From: Candidatus Latescibacterota bacterium
GTDB taxonomy: Bacteria; Latescibacterota; UBA2968; UBA8231
Assembly (NCBI GenBank): GCA_022827165.1
Contig: JAJDTN010000416.1
Span: forward strand, 1 to 24,007
Direction: 5' to 3'
Length of the DNA stretch: 24,007 nucleotides
Shown: positions 1 to 6,609 of the stretch, piece by piece
Layout: each line of letters begins with the position of its first letter
Position numbering within the stretch: position 1 is the stretch's first letter
Made by a program: the position numbers and the translations under genes
The notes under the pieces: model-generated
The model's database searches: none
Told to the model about the DNA's origin: nothing
The model's input: the letters and a program-made list of their open reading frames with translations, nothing else

Positions 1-912
1 GCCGGCGCGGCTGGCCGCCTCGATGCTGCGCGGCTGGTGAGCCAGGAGGATCCGCACGTCGGCGCCGTCGCTGCCGGCGAGGGCCCCGGCCGGGTCCGAC
101 TCGTGGCGGGGGACCATCTCGCCGGCGCTGAAGTCGGTGGCCCCGGCCACGGCGAGCCGTCCGCCGCCGCGGTCGATGTGGCGCACCTCGTTGATCAGGA
201 CGTCGAAGCCGAGGCGCCGAGCCTGGGCGGTCCACTCCTCCACGCCCGAGTAGTACTCGTGGTTGCCGGTGCAGGAATAGACCCCGAGGGGGGCGGTGAG
301 CCGGCCCAGGGCCGCCGTGTGCGGGGCGAGCTGTTGGACGGTGCCGTCGGCGAGATCGCCGGTGAAGGCGATCAGGTCCGGCTGCAACTCCTGGACCCTG
401 GAGACGAGGCGCTCCACGAAGGGGCCCTTGATCGTCGGGCCCACGTGGAGATCGCTGATCTGGACGATGCGCAGCCCTTCCAGCGCGGGAGGCAGGTCCG
501 CCACCGGCACATCGATCCGGCGGACCGCCGGAGTGCGCCGGGCCTGGTAGTAGCCAAAGGCCGCCACGCCCAGGGCGAGGGAGAAGGTCGCCAGGTCGAT
601 TCCCGCGTTGAGCCCGGGGTCGATGGGGGTGACCAGCCCCAGAAGCAGGCCCCCCAGATCGCGCAGGACCAGCAGCGTCGAGGAGACGATGAAGAAGCCC
701 ATGCCCAGGTAGGCGACCCAGGAGAGGGGATCGCTGAGCCAGGCAAGGCGGGCACGGGAGCGCAGGCGGAAGAGCAGAAAGGGCAGGAAGAGGAGGAGGA
801 CCAACGCCGATGCCGCTCCGGTCTGAGCGGGGAGAGGCAGATAGGGGATGAGGCGCCAGCCCGAGTAGGCGTAGACGGAGGCGAGCAGCGACAGGAAGAA
901 CAGCACCAACAT
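1..912 (-). CDS. Membrane-anchored metallophosphoesterase (C-terminus cut by window edge)
   Basis: A calcineurin-like metal-dependent phosphoesterase of the membrane type (YkuE/YaeI-like). The 304 visible residues start with about four hydrophobic segments (roughly residues 1-17, 32-50, 64-93 and 105-122). The catalytic domain follows, with the family's metal-binding motifs in order: ISDLHVG at about 152-158, FTGDLADG at 183-190, TGNHEY at 215-220 and LLAHQP at 289-294. The reading frame is still open at base 1, so the last metal-binding His motif is probably outside the window. The ATG at 912 lies 14 bases after the stop of the Fic gene, so the two are probably co-transcribed. No strong ribosome binding site is visible before it. 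The family hydrolyses phosphoesters (some members act on UDP-diacylglucosamine or cyclic nucleotides); the substrate here cannot be told. Confidence 0.9.
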   Translation of the reverse strand, partial: MLVLFFLSLLASVYAYSGWRLIPYLPLPAQTGAASALVLLLFLPFLLFRLRSRARLAWLSDPLSWVAYLGMGFFIVSSTLLVLRDLGGLLLGLVTPIDPGLNAGIDLATFSLALGVAAFGYYQARRTPAVRRIDVPVADLPPALEGLRIVQISDLHVGPTIKGPFVERLVSRVQELQPDLIAFTGDLADGTVQQLAPHTAALGRLTAPLGVYSCTGNHEYYSGVEEWTAQARRLGFDVLINEVRHIDRGGGRLAVAGATDFSAGEMVPRHESDPAGALAGSDGADVRILLAHQPRSIEAASRAG

Positions 913-926
913 GACAGGGCCTGTCT

Positions 927-2117
927 TCAGGCTCCGGTGGCTGTGGAGGACAGGGGCTCGGTGCCCTCGTCGAGCACGGCGAGGTACTCGCGGTAGACGA
1001 AGACCCTGTTGCGGCGGCCGCCGGTAACCTCCGTGGCGATGTCGAGGTCGCACAGCCGCTGAAGCCCGGTCCCGACCGTGGGGGCCGAGAGGCCCGTGCG
1101 CTCGACGACCCGCGCCACGTTGACGACGACCAGCTCGGCGAGAGCCTCGTGGATCCGGAGCGCCGAGTTCGCGCCCCGGCCGCTGGCGGCGATTCTCGAT
1201 CGATCGCCCGAGGCCATGCTCAGCAGGCGCTGGGCGGTCTCGCGGGCGGAGGTGGCTACCGCGGCGACTCCCTCGAGAAAGAACTCGAGCCAGGACTCCC
1301 AGTCGCCGGTGCGCCGAACGACGTCGAGCAGCTCGTAGTAGCGGTCGCGGTGCTTCTTGAAGTACAGGCTGAGATACAACGCGGGCGACGAGAGCAGCCC
1401 GCGGTCGATCAGCATGAGGATGATCAGCATCCTTCCGGTGCGGCCGTTGCCGTCCATGAAGGGATGGATGGTCTCGAACTGGACGTGCGCCAGGCCGGCG
1501 CGCACCAGCGCCGGCAGACCGTCATCGACAGCGTGGACGAAGCGTTCCAGGTCGGACATGGCCGCGGCCGCCTCGCCCGGCGGGGGCGGGACGAAGGCGG
1601 CGTTCCCCGGCCGAGTCCCGCCGATCCAGTTCTGGGAGCGGCGGAACTCGCCCGGCCGCATGTGGCCGCCGCGGGCATCGGTGAGAAGGATCTGGTGGGC
1701 CTCGCGCAGCAGGCGGTTGCACAAGGGCAGGCCATCCTGGCCGGCGAGCCGGGTGGTGGCGTGGTCGACGGCCGCCACGTAGCGGGACACCTCGCGAAGA
1801 TCGTCGAGGGGTGCACCCGGAGAACGGGCGGACTCGAAGCGCAGGAGGTCGGACAGGGAGGACTGCGTACCCTCGATCTGGGAGGACAGGACGGCTTCCT
1901 TGCGCACGTAGCTGTAGATGAACAGACCGGGGTCGGGCAGGAGGGAGGCCGCACCGTCCAGCCGCCCGAGGGCATGGGTTGCCTCCTCGAGGAGCACCTG
2001 CAGAGGCCCCGTCATCCGGAGGGGCGGCTCGGGCGGCAACGGCCGGGGAACGAAGGCTCGCACCTCTTCGTCGCCATGGGATGTGACCAGGTAGTCCCCG
2101 GTCGGACCGCGGTTCAT
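927..2117 (-). CDS. Fic family protein with N-terminal inhibitory helix and C-terminal winged helix
   Basis: A Fic-domain enzyme of 396 residues. Fic proteins usually transfer AMP from ATP onto a hydroxyl group of a target protein. The catalytic loop HPFMDGNGRTGR is complete at residues 218-229. The N-terminal part carries SSQIEG at 78-83, matching the (S/T)xxxE(G/N) inhibitory motif of class II (self-inhibited) Fic proteins. The last ~90 residues look like a winged helix (VARVVERTGLSAPTVGTGLQ), common in stand-alone Fic proteins and suggestive of DNA binding. The start MNRGPTGDYLVTS is typical of the family and is preceded by GAGGAA four bases upstream. The metallophosphoesterase follows 14 bases downstream. 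A palindrome about 80 bp upstream is a candidate autoregulatory operator. No antitoxin partner gene is adjacent, consistent with intramolecular inhibition. The target is unknown. Confidence 0.95.
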   Translation of the reverse strand: MNRGPTGDYLVTSHGDEEVRAFVPRPLPPEPPLRMTGPLQVLLEEATHALGRLDGAASLLPDPGLFIYSYVRKEAVLSSQIEGTQSSLSDLLRFESARSPGAPLDDLREVSRYVAAVDHATTRLAGQDGLPLCNRLLREAHQILLTDARGGHMRPGEFRRSQNWIGGTRPGNAAFVPPPPGEAAAAMSDLERFVHAVDDGLPALVRAGLAHVQFETIHPFMDGNGRTGRMLIILMLIDRGLLSSPALYLSLYFKKHRDRYYELLDVVRRTGDWESWLEFFLEGVAAVATSARETAQRLLSMASGDRSRIAASGRGANSALRIHEALAELVVVNVARVVERTGLSAPTVGTGLQRLCDLDIATEVTGGRRNRVFVYREYLAVLDEGTEPLSSTATGA

Positions 2118-2195
2118 GTGTTCCTCGACGGGCGGTCAGGCTCCGTGTGACGTGGGCCGCCCTTGTGAAAGGTTCTTGCGTTCCATGCCACTCAA

Positions 2196-2220
2196 TGTAA
2201 ATTCAAAGCGCAAATTTACA
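2196..2220. promoter_or_regulatory. Perfect inverted repeat, candidate operator between fic and the barrel gene
   Basis: TGTAAATT (2196-2203) and its exact reverse complement AATTTACA (2213-2220) flank a 9-base spacer. It is one of the few AT-rich elements in this GC-rich region and lies in the 148-bp gap between two divergent genes. Each arm contains TTTACA reading outward. The winged-helix tail of the neighbouring Fic protein makes autoregulation a reasonable guess, but that is inference. Confidence 0.6.
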
Positions 2221-2242
2221 CAAGGCCACCGCCAAGTAAACT
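2215..2242 (+). promoter_or_regulatory. Sigma70-like promoter for the barrel gene
   Basis: TTTACA (2215-2220), a 16-base spacer and TAAACT (2237-2242) form a plausible -35/-10 pair 23 bases before the ATG at 2266. The -35 box is the right arm of the palindrome, so a protein bound there would block the promoter. Called by eye only. Confidence 0.45.
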
Positions 2243-2265
2243 AATCTTCGTCGACGAGAGATCAG

Positions 2266-3816
2266 ATGACTCTGCCTCGTGGCGCCACCCTTCGGTTGCT
2301 CGCCCTGCTGGCCAGCACCATGCCTGCGGCCGGCCCCCTCGAAGCCCAGCTGCGGCTCACAGCCCACCACGAGTACCAGTTCGGCAACCTTCCCGACGCC
2401 GAACCGGCCGACCTGCGGGCCCTGTACCAACAGGTGAACCTCGGCTTCGAGTCCGCGGGATTCCTGGCCAGCGCCCGCAGCGAGGCCTTCCGCTCCAGCG
2501 GCGAGGACCGCGACTACCTCCATCTCGCCCAGCGGTCGCTGTCGTACCGGCACGGCGGCCTGGAGGCCACGGCCGGGCACTTCTACGCCCTCGTGGGCCG
2601 CGGTGTGCTGCTGCACGCCTTCGAGCTTCCCGGCGTCATCACCGAGGACCGCGTCTCCCGCCGGCGTTACCAGATCGTCCGCGACCTCGACGGCGCGCGG
2701 GTGAGCGGCCGGTGGCGGCAGGTGGAGGTGCTGGCCCTGCACGGCGTGCCCGTGAACAGCGAGCTGGCCCCGGGGCTGAAGGGTCTCGACCGGCGCCAGG
2801 GCCGGGTCTCCGGGGGGGCCGTCCGGGCCAGGGTGAGCGGTGAGATCGAGGTCGGGGCGGGACTGATCGAGTTCTCCTTCGGCGGGGAGGAGGAGCTCGG
2901 CGCCACCACCCACGGGGAGTTGCGCTTCGGATCCCTCCTCGAGAGGCTCGGACTGGGCGGCTGGTACGGGGATCTCTACGGCGAGTATGCCCAGATCGAC
3001 CCCGCCCCGGACCGCTGGCTGTCGCTGGACCGCGACCGTTCGCGGGCCCTTTACCTGGCCGGCACCCTGACGGGCGGGGCCTGGGGCCTGAGCCTGGAGC
3101 TGAAGGACTACGACGACTTCGCCTTCCCGAGCCTCAACAACCCGCCGACGCTGATCCGGGAGCACGAGGCCTTCCTCCTCAACCGGGAGACCCACGCCCT
3201 GCTCGCCGACGACGAGACCGGGGTGCAGGCCGAGCTGACCTGGGCCCTGCCCCGCGACATCGGACTGACCGCCGCCTGGAACCTGGCCACCCGCCGGGGA
3301 CCGGACCCGGGGGACGAGAAGTCCCTGCGCGAGTACTTCGTGCAGCTGGACTCCCCGGTGGGCGAGGCATTCCACGGGCAGCTGTTCCTCGATTACACGC
3401 GCAACCGCATCCTCGAGAACGAGCGCCGCCTGACCGCGGGCACGCGCTGGGACTGGTCCGCCGGCGGACGCCACGCCGCCAGCGCCGACCTGCAGGTGCA
3501 GGACGTGGACCGGCGCTTCGGCCGCAGCGAGTTCCCCTACGAGAACCTGCTGGGAACGGTGGAGCTCAGCCGCTATCCGGCCTGGACCTGGTCCCTGCAA
3601 CTGCAGAGGTCGAACGATCCCCTGGAGGCAGGGGCCTCGGAGTCGGGAGCGACGTACTGGTGGGCCCTCGGCGCCAGCTGGCGGTTCCGCGACGCCCACA
3701 CGCTGGACGTCTTCGGGGGCCGGCGCAGGACGGGGCTGGCCTGCACCGGGGGCAGCTGCTACGAGGTGCTGGGCTTCGAAGGCATCGAGCTGCGCCTCAC
3801 CAGCGAGGTGCTGTAG
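2266..3816 (+). CDS. Predicted outer-membrane beta-barrel-like protein, function unknown
   Basis: A 516-residue protein with an N-terminal signal-peptide-like stretch (hydrophobic residues about 8-24, then LEAQ as a likely cleavage site). The rest alternates short polar turns with amphipathic strands rich in aromatic residues, for example HHEYQFGNL, LHLAQRSLSYRH, GGWYGDLYGEYAQI, GEAFHGQLFLDYTRN and YPAWTWSLQLQRSN. The pattern ends in WWALGASWRFRDAHTLDVFG and a short terminal strand. This alternation over the full length resembles a porin-like barrel or the DUF6029-type proteins of FCB bacteria. I do not recognise a specific family with certainty. The ATG at 2266 follows a weak GAGAGA. It is the only gene of its transcription unit and converges on the selenoprotein gene, 23 bp away. 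Confidence 0.75.
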   Translation: MTLPRGATLRLLALLASTMPAAGPLEAQLRLTAHHEYQFGNLPDAEPADLRALYQQVNLGFESAGFLASARSEAFRSSGEDRDYLHLAQRSLSYRHGGLEATAGHFYALVGRGVLLHAFELPGVITEDRVSRRRYQIVRDLDGARVSGRWRQVEVLALHGVPVNSELAPGLKGLDRRQGRVSGGAVRARVSGEIEVGAGLIEFSFGGEEELGATTHGELRFGSLLERLGLGGWYGDLYGEYAQIDPAPDRWLSLDRDRSRALYLAGTLTGGAWGLSLELKDYDDFAFPSLNNPPTLIREHEAFLLNRETHALLADDETGVQAELTWALPRDIGLTAAWNLATRRGPDPGDEKSLREYFVQLDSPVGEAFHGQLFLDYTRNRILENERRLTAGTRWDWSAGGRHAASADLQVQDVDRRFGRSEFPYENLLGTVELSRYPAWTWSLQLQRSNDPLEAGASESGATYWWALGASWRFRDAHTLDVFGGRRRTGLACTGGSCYEVLGFEGIELRLTSEVL

Positions 3817-3840
3817 GGGCAGGGAGCCAGCCGCGCCCCT
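3815..3840. terminator. Possible bidirectional terminator between convergent genes
   Basis: AGGGGC (3815-3820) and GCCCCT (3835-3840) are exact reverse complements with a 14-base loop. They span the whole gap between two converging stop codons. The stem is short and there is no long T-tract, so this is weak. Confidence 0.3.
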
Positions 3841-4727
3841 TACTTCAGCAGAGTGACCTTGCGGGCGATGGCGGCGCCCCCTTGGCGCGCGGAAGCGAGG
3901 TAGACGCCGGTGGCGACCGCTTCACCGCCTTCGTCGCGCCCGTCCCAGGTCAGGGAGTGCGTCCCCGCCGCGTAGTGTCCGGACCAGGCGCGCACTACCT
4001 GCCCCCGCAGATCGAATACGGTCAGGGCCACGGGACCTGCCGTGGTCACCGTGAAGGAGAGGGTGGTCTCGGCGTTGAAGGGATTCGGCCAGGCCTCCAG
4101 GGCGAAGCCGGCGGGCACCCGGGGGGCGGCTCCCACCGCCGTGCCGATCTCCTCCTCTTCCTCTTCGACCTCCTCCAGGGCGGCGGCCAGATCAGCCAGG
4201 GCGGTGTCGATGGCCTCGCGGATCTCGCCATCGTTGTAACGCTGGCCGAGCCTGGCGTCGGGCGACCGGTAGCGGACGACGCCCTCGTGATCGATGACGA
4301 AGTAGTAGTCCTGGACCACGCCGTAGTCCCGGGCCACCCCGGAACCGTTGACCAGTATCGGGTAGGTTGCCAGACCGTCGTCTACCCAGATCGACTTGAC
4401 GCTCGATGCCCGACCGTCCCAGATATCGATTCCGAGGGCGATGAGCTGATCGCCCCCGTAGTCCTGCCAGACTGCCTCGGAACTCGCGGCCTCCGCGACG
4501 CAGTACGGTCAGGTGTTCCCGAGGAAGTTGATGTAGACGACCTTCTCGCCGAGGAAGTCGCCCAGCGACACGAGCTCTCCGTCCACGGTCTCGAGCTCGA
4601 AGGTGGGGGCCGTGTCGCCGGCCGCCGCCTGGGCCTCGGCCTCCCCGGCTCCGGCCACGTGAAGAGCGGTGAGGGCGACCGCCGCGCAGGCGAACGGTCC
4701 CTTCCGCAGGACGCTTCTAGCTCTCAT
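3840..4727 (-). CDS. Secreted thioredoxin-fold selenoprotein (UPYC redoxin) with FlgD-like C-terminal domain
   Basis: The frame from the ATG at 4727 is open to a TAA at 3840 except for one TGA at 4511-4509. Read as selenocysteine, this gives 295 residues with U73-P-Y-C76, exactly where AhpC/TSA-TlpA-type redoxins carry CxxC. Order of parts: signal peptide (1-33, ending AEAQA); redoxin domain (about 37-180) with VVYINFLGNT before the motif, a YP cis-proline-like site at 122-123 and FVIDHEGVVRY near 143-153; a glutamate-rich linker (185-193); and a FlgD/Por-sorting-like Ig domain (about 208-295: WPNPFN, VFDLRGQVV, WDGRDEGG, GVYLA, KVTLLK). The start at 4727 is preferred over the GTG at 4763 because AGGGGA lies just upstream and it begins a normal signal peptide. 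It overlaps the end of tlpA by 11 bases. A conventional annotation would split it into an 84-residue fragment and a 165-residue fragment starting at a GTG (4337). Likely role: periplasmic or surface thiol redox chemistry; exact substrate unknown. Confidence 0.85.
4471..4504 (-). promoter_or_regulatory. SECIS-like hairpin directly after the in-frame TGA
   Basis: On the minus strand, counting from the base after TGA, TCGCGG (11-16) pairs with CCGCGA (20-25) around an AGG triloop at 17-19. An outer ACTGC (5-9) pairs with GCAGT (34-38). Bacterial SECIS elements are stem-loops right after UGA with a small G-containing loop about 16-37 bases away, which fits. Pairing was done by eye; folding energy and conservation were not computed. 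Confidence 0.6.
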
Positions 4728-5283
4728 CGGCTTCCCCTTTCGTCGAATCCGGAACGGCCTCACCCAGCAGCTCCACCAGCCTGGCGCGCAGGCGGATCTC
4801 GTCTCCCGGCTTGTACCCGAAGTGCTTGTACACCACCTCGCCCTCCGTGGAGAGGAGCAGCGACGCCGGCACCGCGGGCAGCTGGAACTGCTTCATCACC
4901 TGCCGCGAGTGGTCGAGGAGGACCGGCAGCTCCAAGCGGTGGCGCTTGAGGAAGGGCCTCACCTTGGGCTGATTGCGCGGACCGTCGACATTGACGGCGT
5001 AGACCCCCACTCCGCGGTCCTCGAACTCCCTGGCGATCTTCTGCACCGCGGGCAGCCCCTTGATGCAGGGCTTGCACCAGGTGGCCCAGAAATCGAGGAT
5101 CACCGGCCCCTCTTCCAGCGCCTTCTGCAGTGAGAACTCCTTGCCGTCGAGGGACGGCAGGGTGAACTGGGACTTGGCCGCCGCCGCGGCAGGCGCCGGA
5201 GGAAGGAGCACGAGGCCGAAGGCCGGCAGGATCAGCGCCATTCGGGCCATGGCCGCGAGGGCCTTGCGGTTGCTCCTGCTCAT
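4717..5283 (-). CDS. TlpA-like thioredoxin-family protein, secreted
   Basis: A 188-residue thiol-disulfide oxidoreductase of the TlpA/ResA type. Residues 1-36 form a signal peptide or membrane anchor (ALILPAFGLVLLPPAPAAAAA). The thioredoxin domain follows, with the classic VILDFWATWCKPCIKG at 61-76 and active-site cysteines C70 and C73. VPASLLL further on holds the cis-proline, followed by STEGEVVYKHFG. Such proteins reduce disulfides outside the cytoplasm, for example in cytochrome c maturation, or carry electrons to a partner. GGAGGA stands a few bases before the ATG at 5283. The gene sits 25 bp behind the mechanosensitive channel gene and its end overlaps the start of the selenoprotein, so the two redox proteins are probably translated together and may be partners. 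Confidence 0.93.
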   Translation of the reverse strand: MSRSNRKALAAMARMALILPAFGLVLLPPAPAAAAAKSQFTLPSLDGKEFSLQKALEEGPVILDFWATWCKPCIKGLPAVQKIAREFEDRGVGVYAVNVDGPRNQPKVRPFLKRHRLELPVLLDHSRQVMKQFQLPAVPASLLLSTEGEVVYKHFGYKPGDEIRLRARLVELLGEAVPDSTKGEADES

Positions 5284-5308
5284 CTTCTCATCCTCCCCGG
5301 CTTCTACC

Positions 5309-6547
5309 TTATTGCCGCGGCGTCGATGCGTGCAAGGCGGCCGCGAAGTCCGACCCCGCCGGCTCCTGGTAGACGCGCAGCCCGAAGCGCGGCACCACCG
5401 CCAGCAGATGGTCGAATATGTCGGACTGGATCCCCTCGTAATCGGCCCACACCGTGGTGTTGGTGAAGACGTAGATCTCCAGGGGCAGACCCTGGGCCGC
5501 CGGCGCCAGCTGCCGGATCAGGAAGGTCATGTCCTGGCGGATTCGGGGGTGGCTGCGCAGGTAGGCGGCCACGTAGGCCCGGAAGGTGCCCACGTTGGTC
5601 AGGCGCCGGCCGTTGACCAGCTCCGAGGCGTCGACCCGCGACTCGGCGTTGTGTTCCTCCACTTCCTTCTGACGGGAGTCCAGGTAGTGGCGGATCAGCT
5701 CGAAGCGCTCGAAGCGCTGCAGCATCTCGGCGTCGCAGAACCGGATCGAGTTCATGTCGATGTGGATGGCGCGCTTGATCCGGCGGCCGCCGCTGTCCTG
5801 CATGCCGCGCCAGTTCTTGAAGGAGACGTCCACCAGCTTGTGGGTGGGAATGGTGGTGATCGTCTTGTCCCAGTTCTGCACCTTCACCGTGTGCAGGGCG
5901 ATGTCGATGACGTCGCCGTCGGCTCCGAAAGTGGGGACCTCGATCCAGTCGCCCACCTTGACGAGCCGGTTGGAGGCGATGGTGAAGCTGGCCGTCAGCG
6001 ACAGCAGGGTGTCGCGGAAGACGAGGATGACCACGGCCATGACCGCGCCGACGCCCGAGAGCAGCACCCAGGGCGAGCGCCCCGTCAGGACCGCCACCGT
6101 CATCAGGCCGCCGATGACGTAGAGGACGATCTTGAAGATCTGGGCGTAACTCTTGATCGGAACTTCGGTGCGCGCGTCGTAGTCGGCCGTCGCCTCCTGC
6201 AGGGCGCCGACCGCGGCCCCCGCCACGAGCAGGACCACCATGAGCAGCGCGGCGTTCACCACCTGCAGGGCCGTCTCCGTCGAGCCCGGCAAACCCTCGG
6301 CGCCGTAGTAGAAGACGAGCACCGGCAGCAGCAGGGCGGCGCGGTTGAGGACGCCCTGGTGCAGCAGCACGTCGTCGAGCTTGGTGCTGCTCGCCTGGAT
6401 CAGGTGGGACATGGCGCGCAGCAGCACCCTGCGGGCCAGGAGGTGGGCCACCCAGGCGACCAGGAAGAGACCGGCGGTGTAGGCCGCCTGGCCCTTCAAG
6501 GGATGCTCGGCGAACCACAGCGTCAGGGCCTCGATGAACTCGTGCAT
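5309..6547 (-). CDS. ybdG: YbdG-type mechanosensitive ion channel (MscS family)
   Basis: An MscS-family channel of 412 residues. The N-terminal half holds about five membrane helices. The pore-lining helix and beta domain follow: LVFRDTLLSLTASFTIASN, then VKVGDWIEVPTFGADGDVID and VKVQNWDKTITTIPTHKLV, then FKNWRGMQDSGGRRIKR. These stretches closely match what I recall of E. coli YbdG, which also has about the same length (415). The channel opens under membrane tension to release solutes in osmotic downshock. I chose the ATG at 6547 over a GTG at 6580 because it starts just before the first amphipathic helix. It also has TACCTT six bases upstream, mirroring the divergent hrpA gene. It is probably the first gene of an operon with tlpA and the selenoprotein. 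Confidence 0.93.
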   Translation of the reverse strand: MHEFIEALTLWFAEHPLKGQAAYTAGLFLVAWVAHLLARRVLLRAMSHLIQASSTKLDDVLLHQGVLNRAALLLPVLVFYYGAEGLPGSTETALQVVNAALLMVVLLVAGAAVGALQEATADYDARTEVPIKSYAQIFKIVLYVIGGLMTVAVLTGRSPWVLLSGVGAVMAVVILVFRDTLLSLTASFTIASNRLVKVGDWIEVPTFGADGDVIDIALHTVKVQNWDKTITTIPTHKLVDVSFKNWRGMQDSGGRRIKRAIHIDMNSIRFCDAEMLQRFERFELIRHYLDSRQKEVEEHNAESRVDASELVNGRRLTNVGTFRAYVAAYLRSHPRIRQDMTFLIRQLAPAAQGLPLEIYVFTNTTVWADYEGIQSDIFDHLLAVVPRFGLRVYQEPAGSDFAAALHASTPRQ

Positions 6548-6553
6548 GCCCGA

Positions 6554-6559
6554 AAGGTA
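6554..6559 (-). promoter_or_regulatory. TACCTT box six bases before the ybdG start (possible -10 of a leaderless transcript)
   Basis: On the minus strand CGTACCTT ends six bases before the ATG at 6547, and no Shine-Dalgarno site is present. TACCTT fits a TAnnnT -10 element. At this distance transcription would begin at or next to the start codon. No clear -35 box is visible. Confidence 0.4.
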
Positions 6560-6597
6560 CGAAGGCCCCGCCTTTCCCACCGTTTCCGCCGAGCCCG

Positions 6598-6603
6598 TAC
6601 CTT
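6598..6603 (+). promoter_or_regulatory. TACCTT box six bases before the hrpA start (possible -10 of a leaderless transcript)
   Basis: CGTACCTT ends six bases before the ATG at 6610, the same arrangement as on the opposite strand for ybdG. There is no Shine-Dalgarno site and no obvious -35 box. Same reasoning as for the ybdG box. Confidence 0.4.
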
Positions 6604-6609
6604 CATCGC

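Noticed and set aside
37..996. 319-residue plus-strand ORF over the metallophosphoesterase
   Set aside because: Antisense shadow; the minus strand has all phosphoesterase motifs.
2203..3699. 498-residue minus-strand ORF antisense to the barrel gene
   Set aside because: Compositionally odd shadow; the plus-strand frame has a signal peptide, promoter and start.
3840..4727. Pseudogene or sequencing error as the explanation of the TGA
   Set aside because: Both sides are intact with no frameshift, the TGA sits exactly at a redox cysteine, and a SECIS-like hairpin follows. An error cannot be excluded without reads but is less likely.
4509..4763. Stand-alone 84-residue ORF and separate 165-residue ORF (3840-4337)
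   Set aside because: They are the two halves of the TGA-containing redoxin in the same frame. Neither half is a complete domain, and the second half would start in mid-fold at a GTG.
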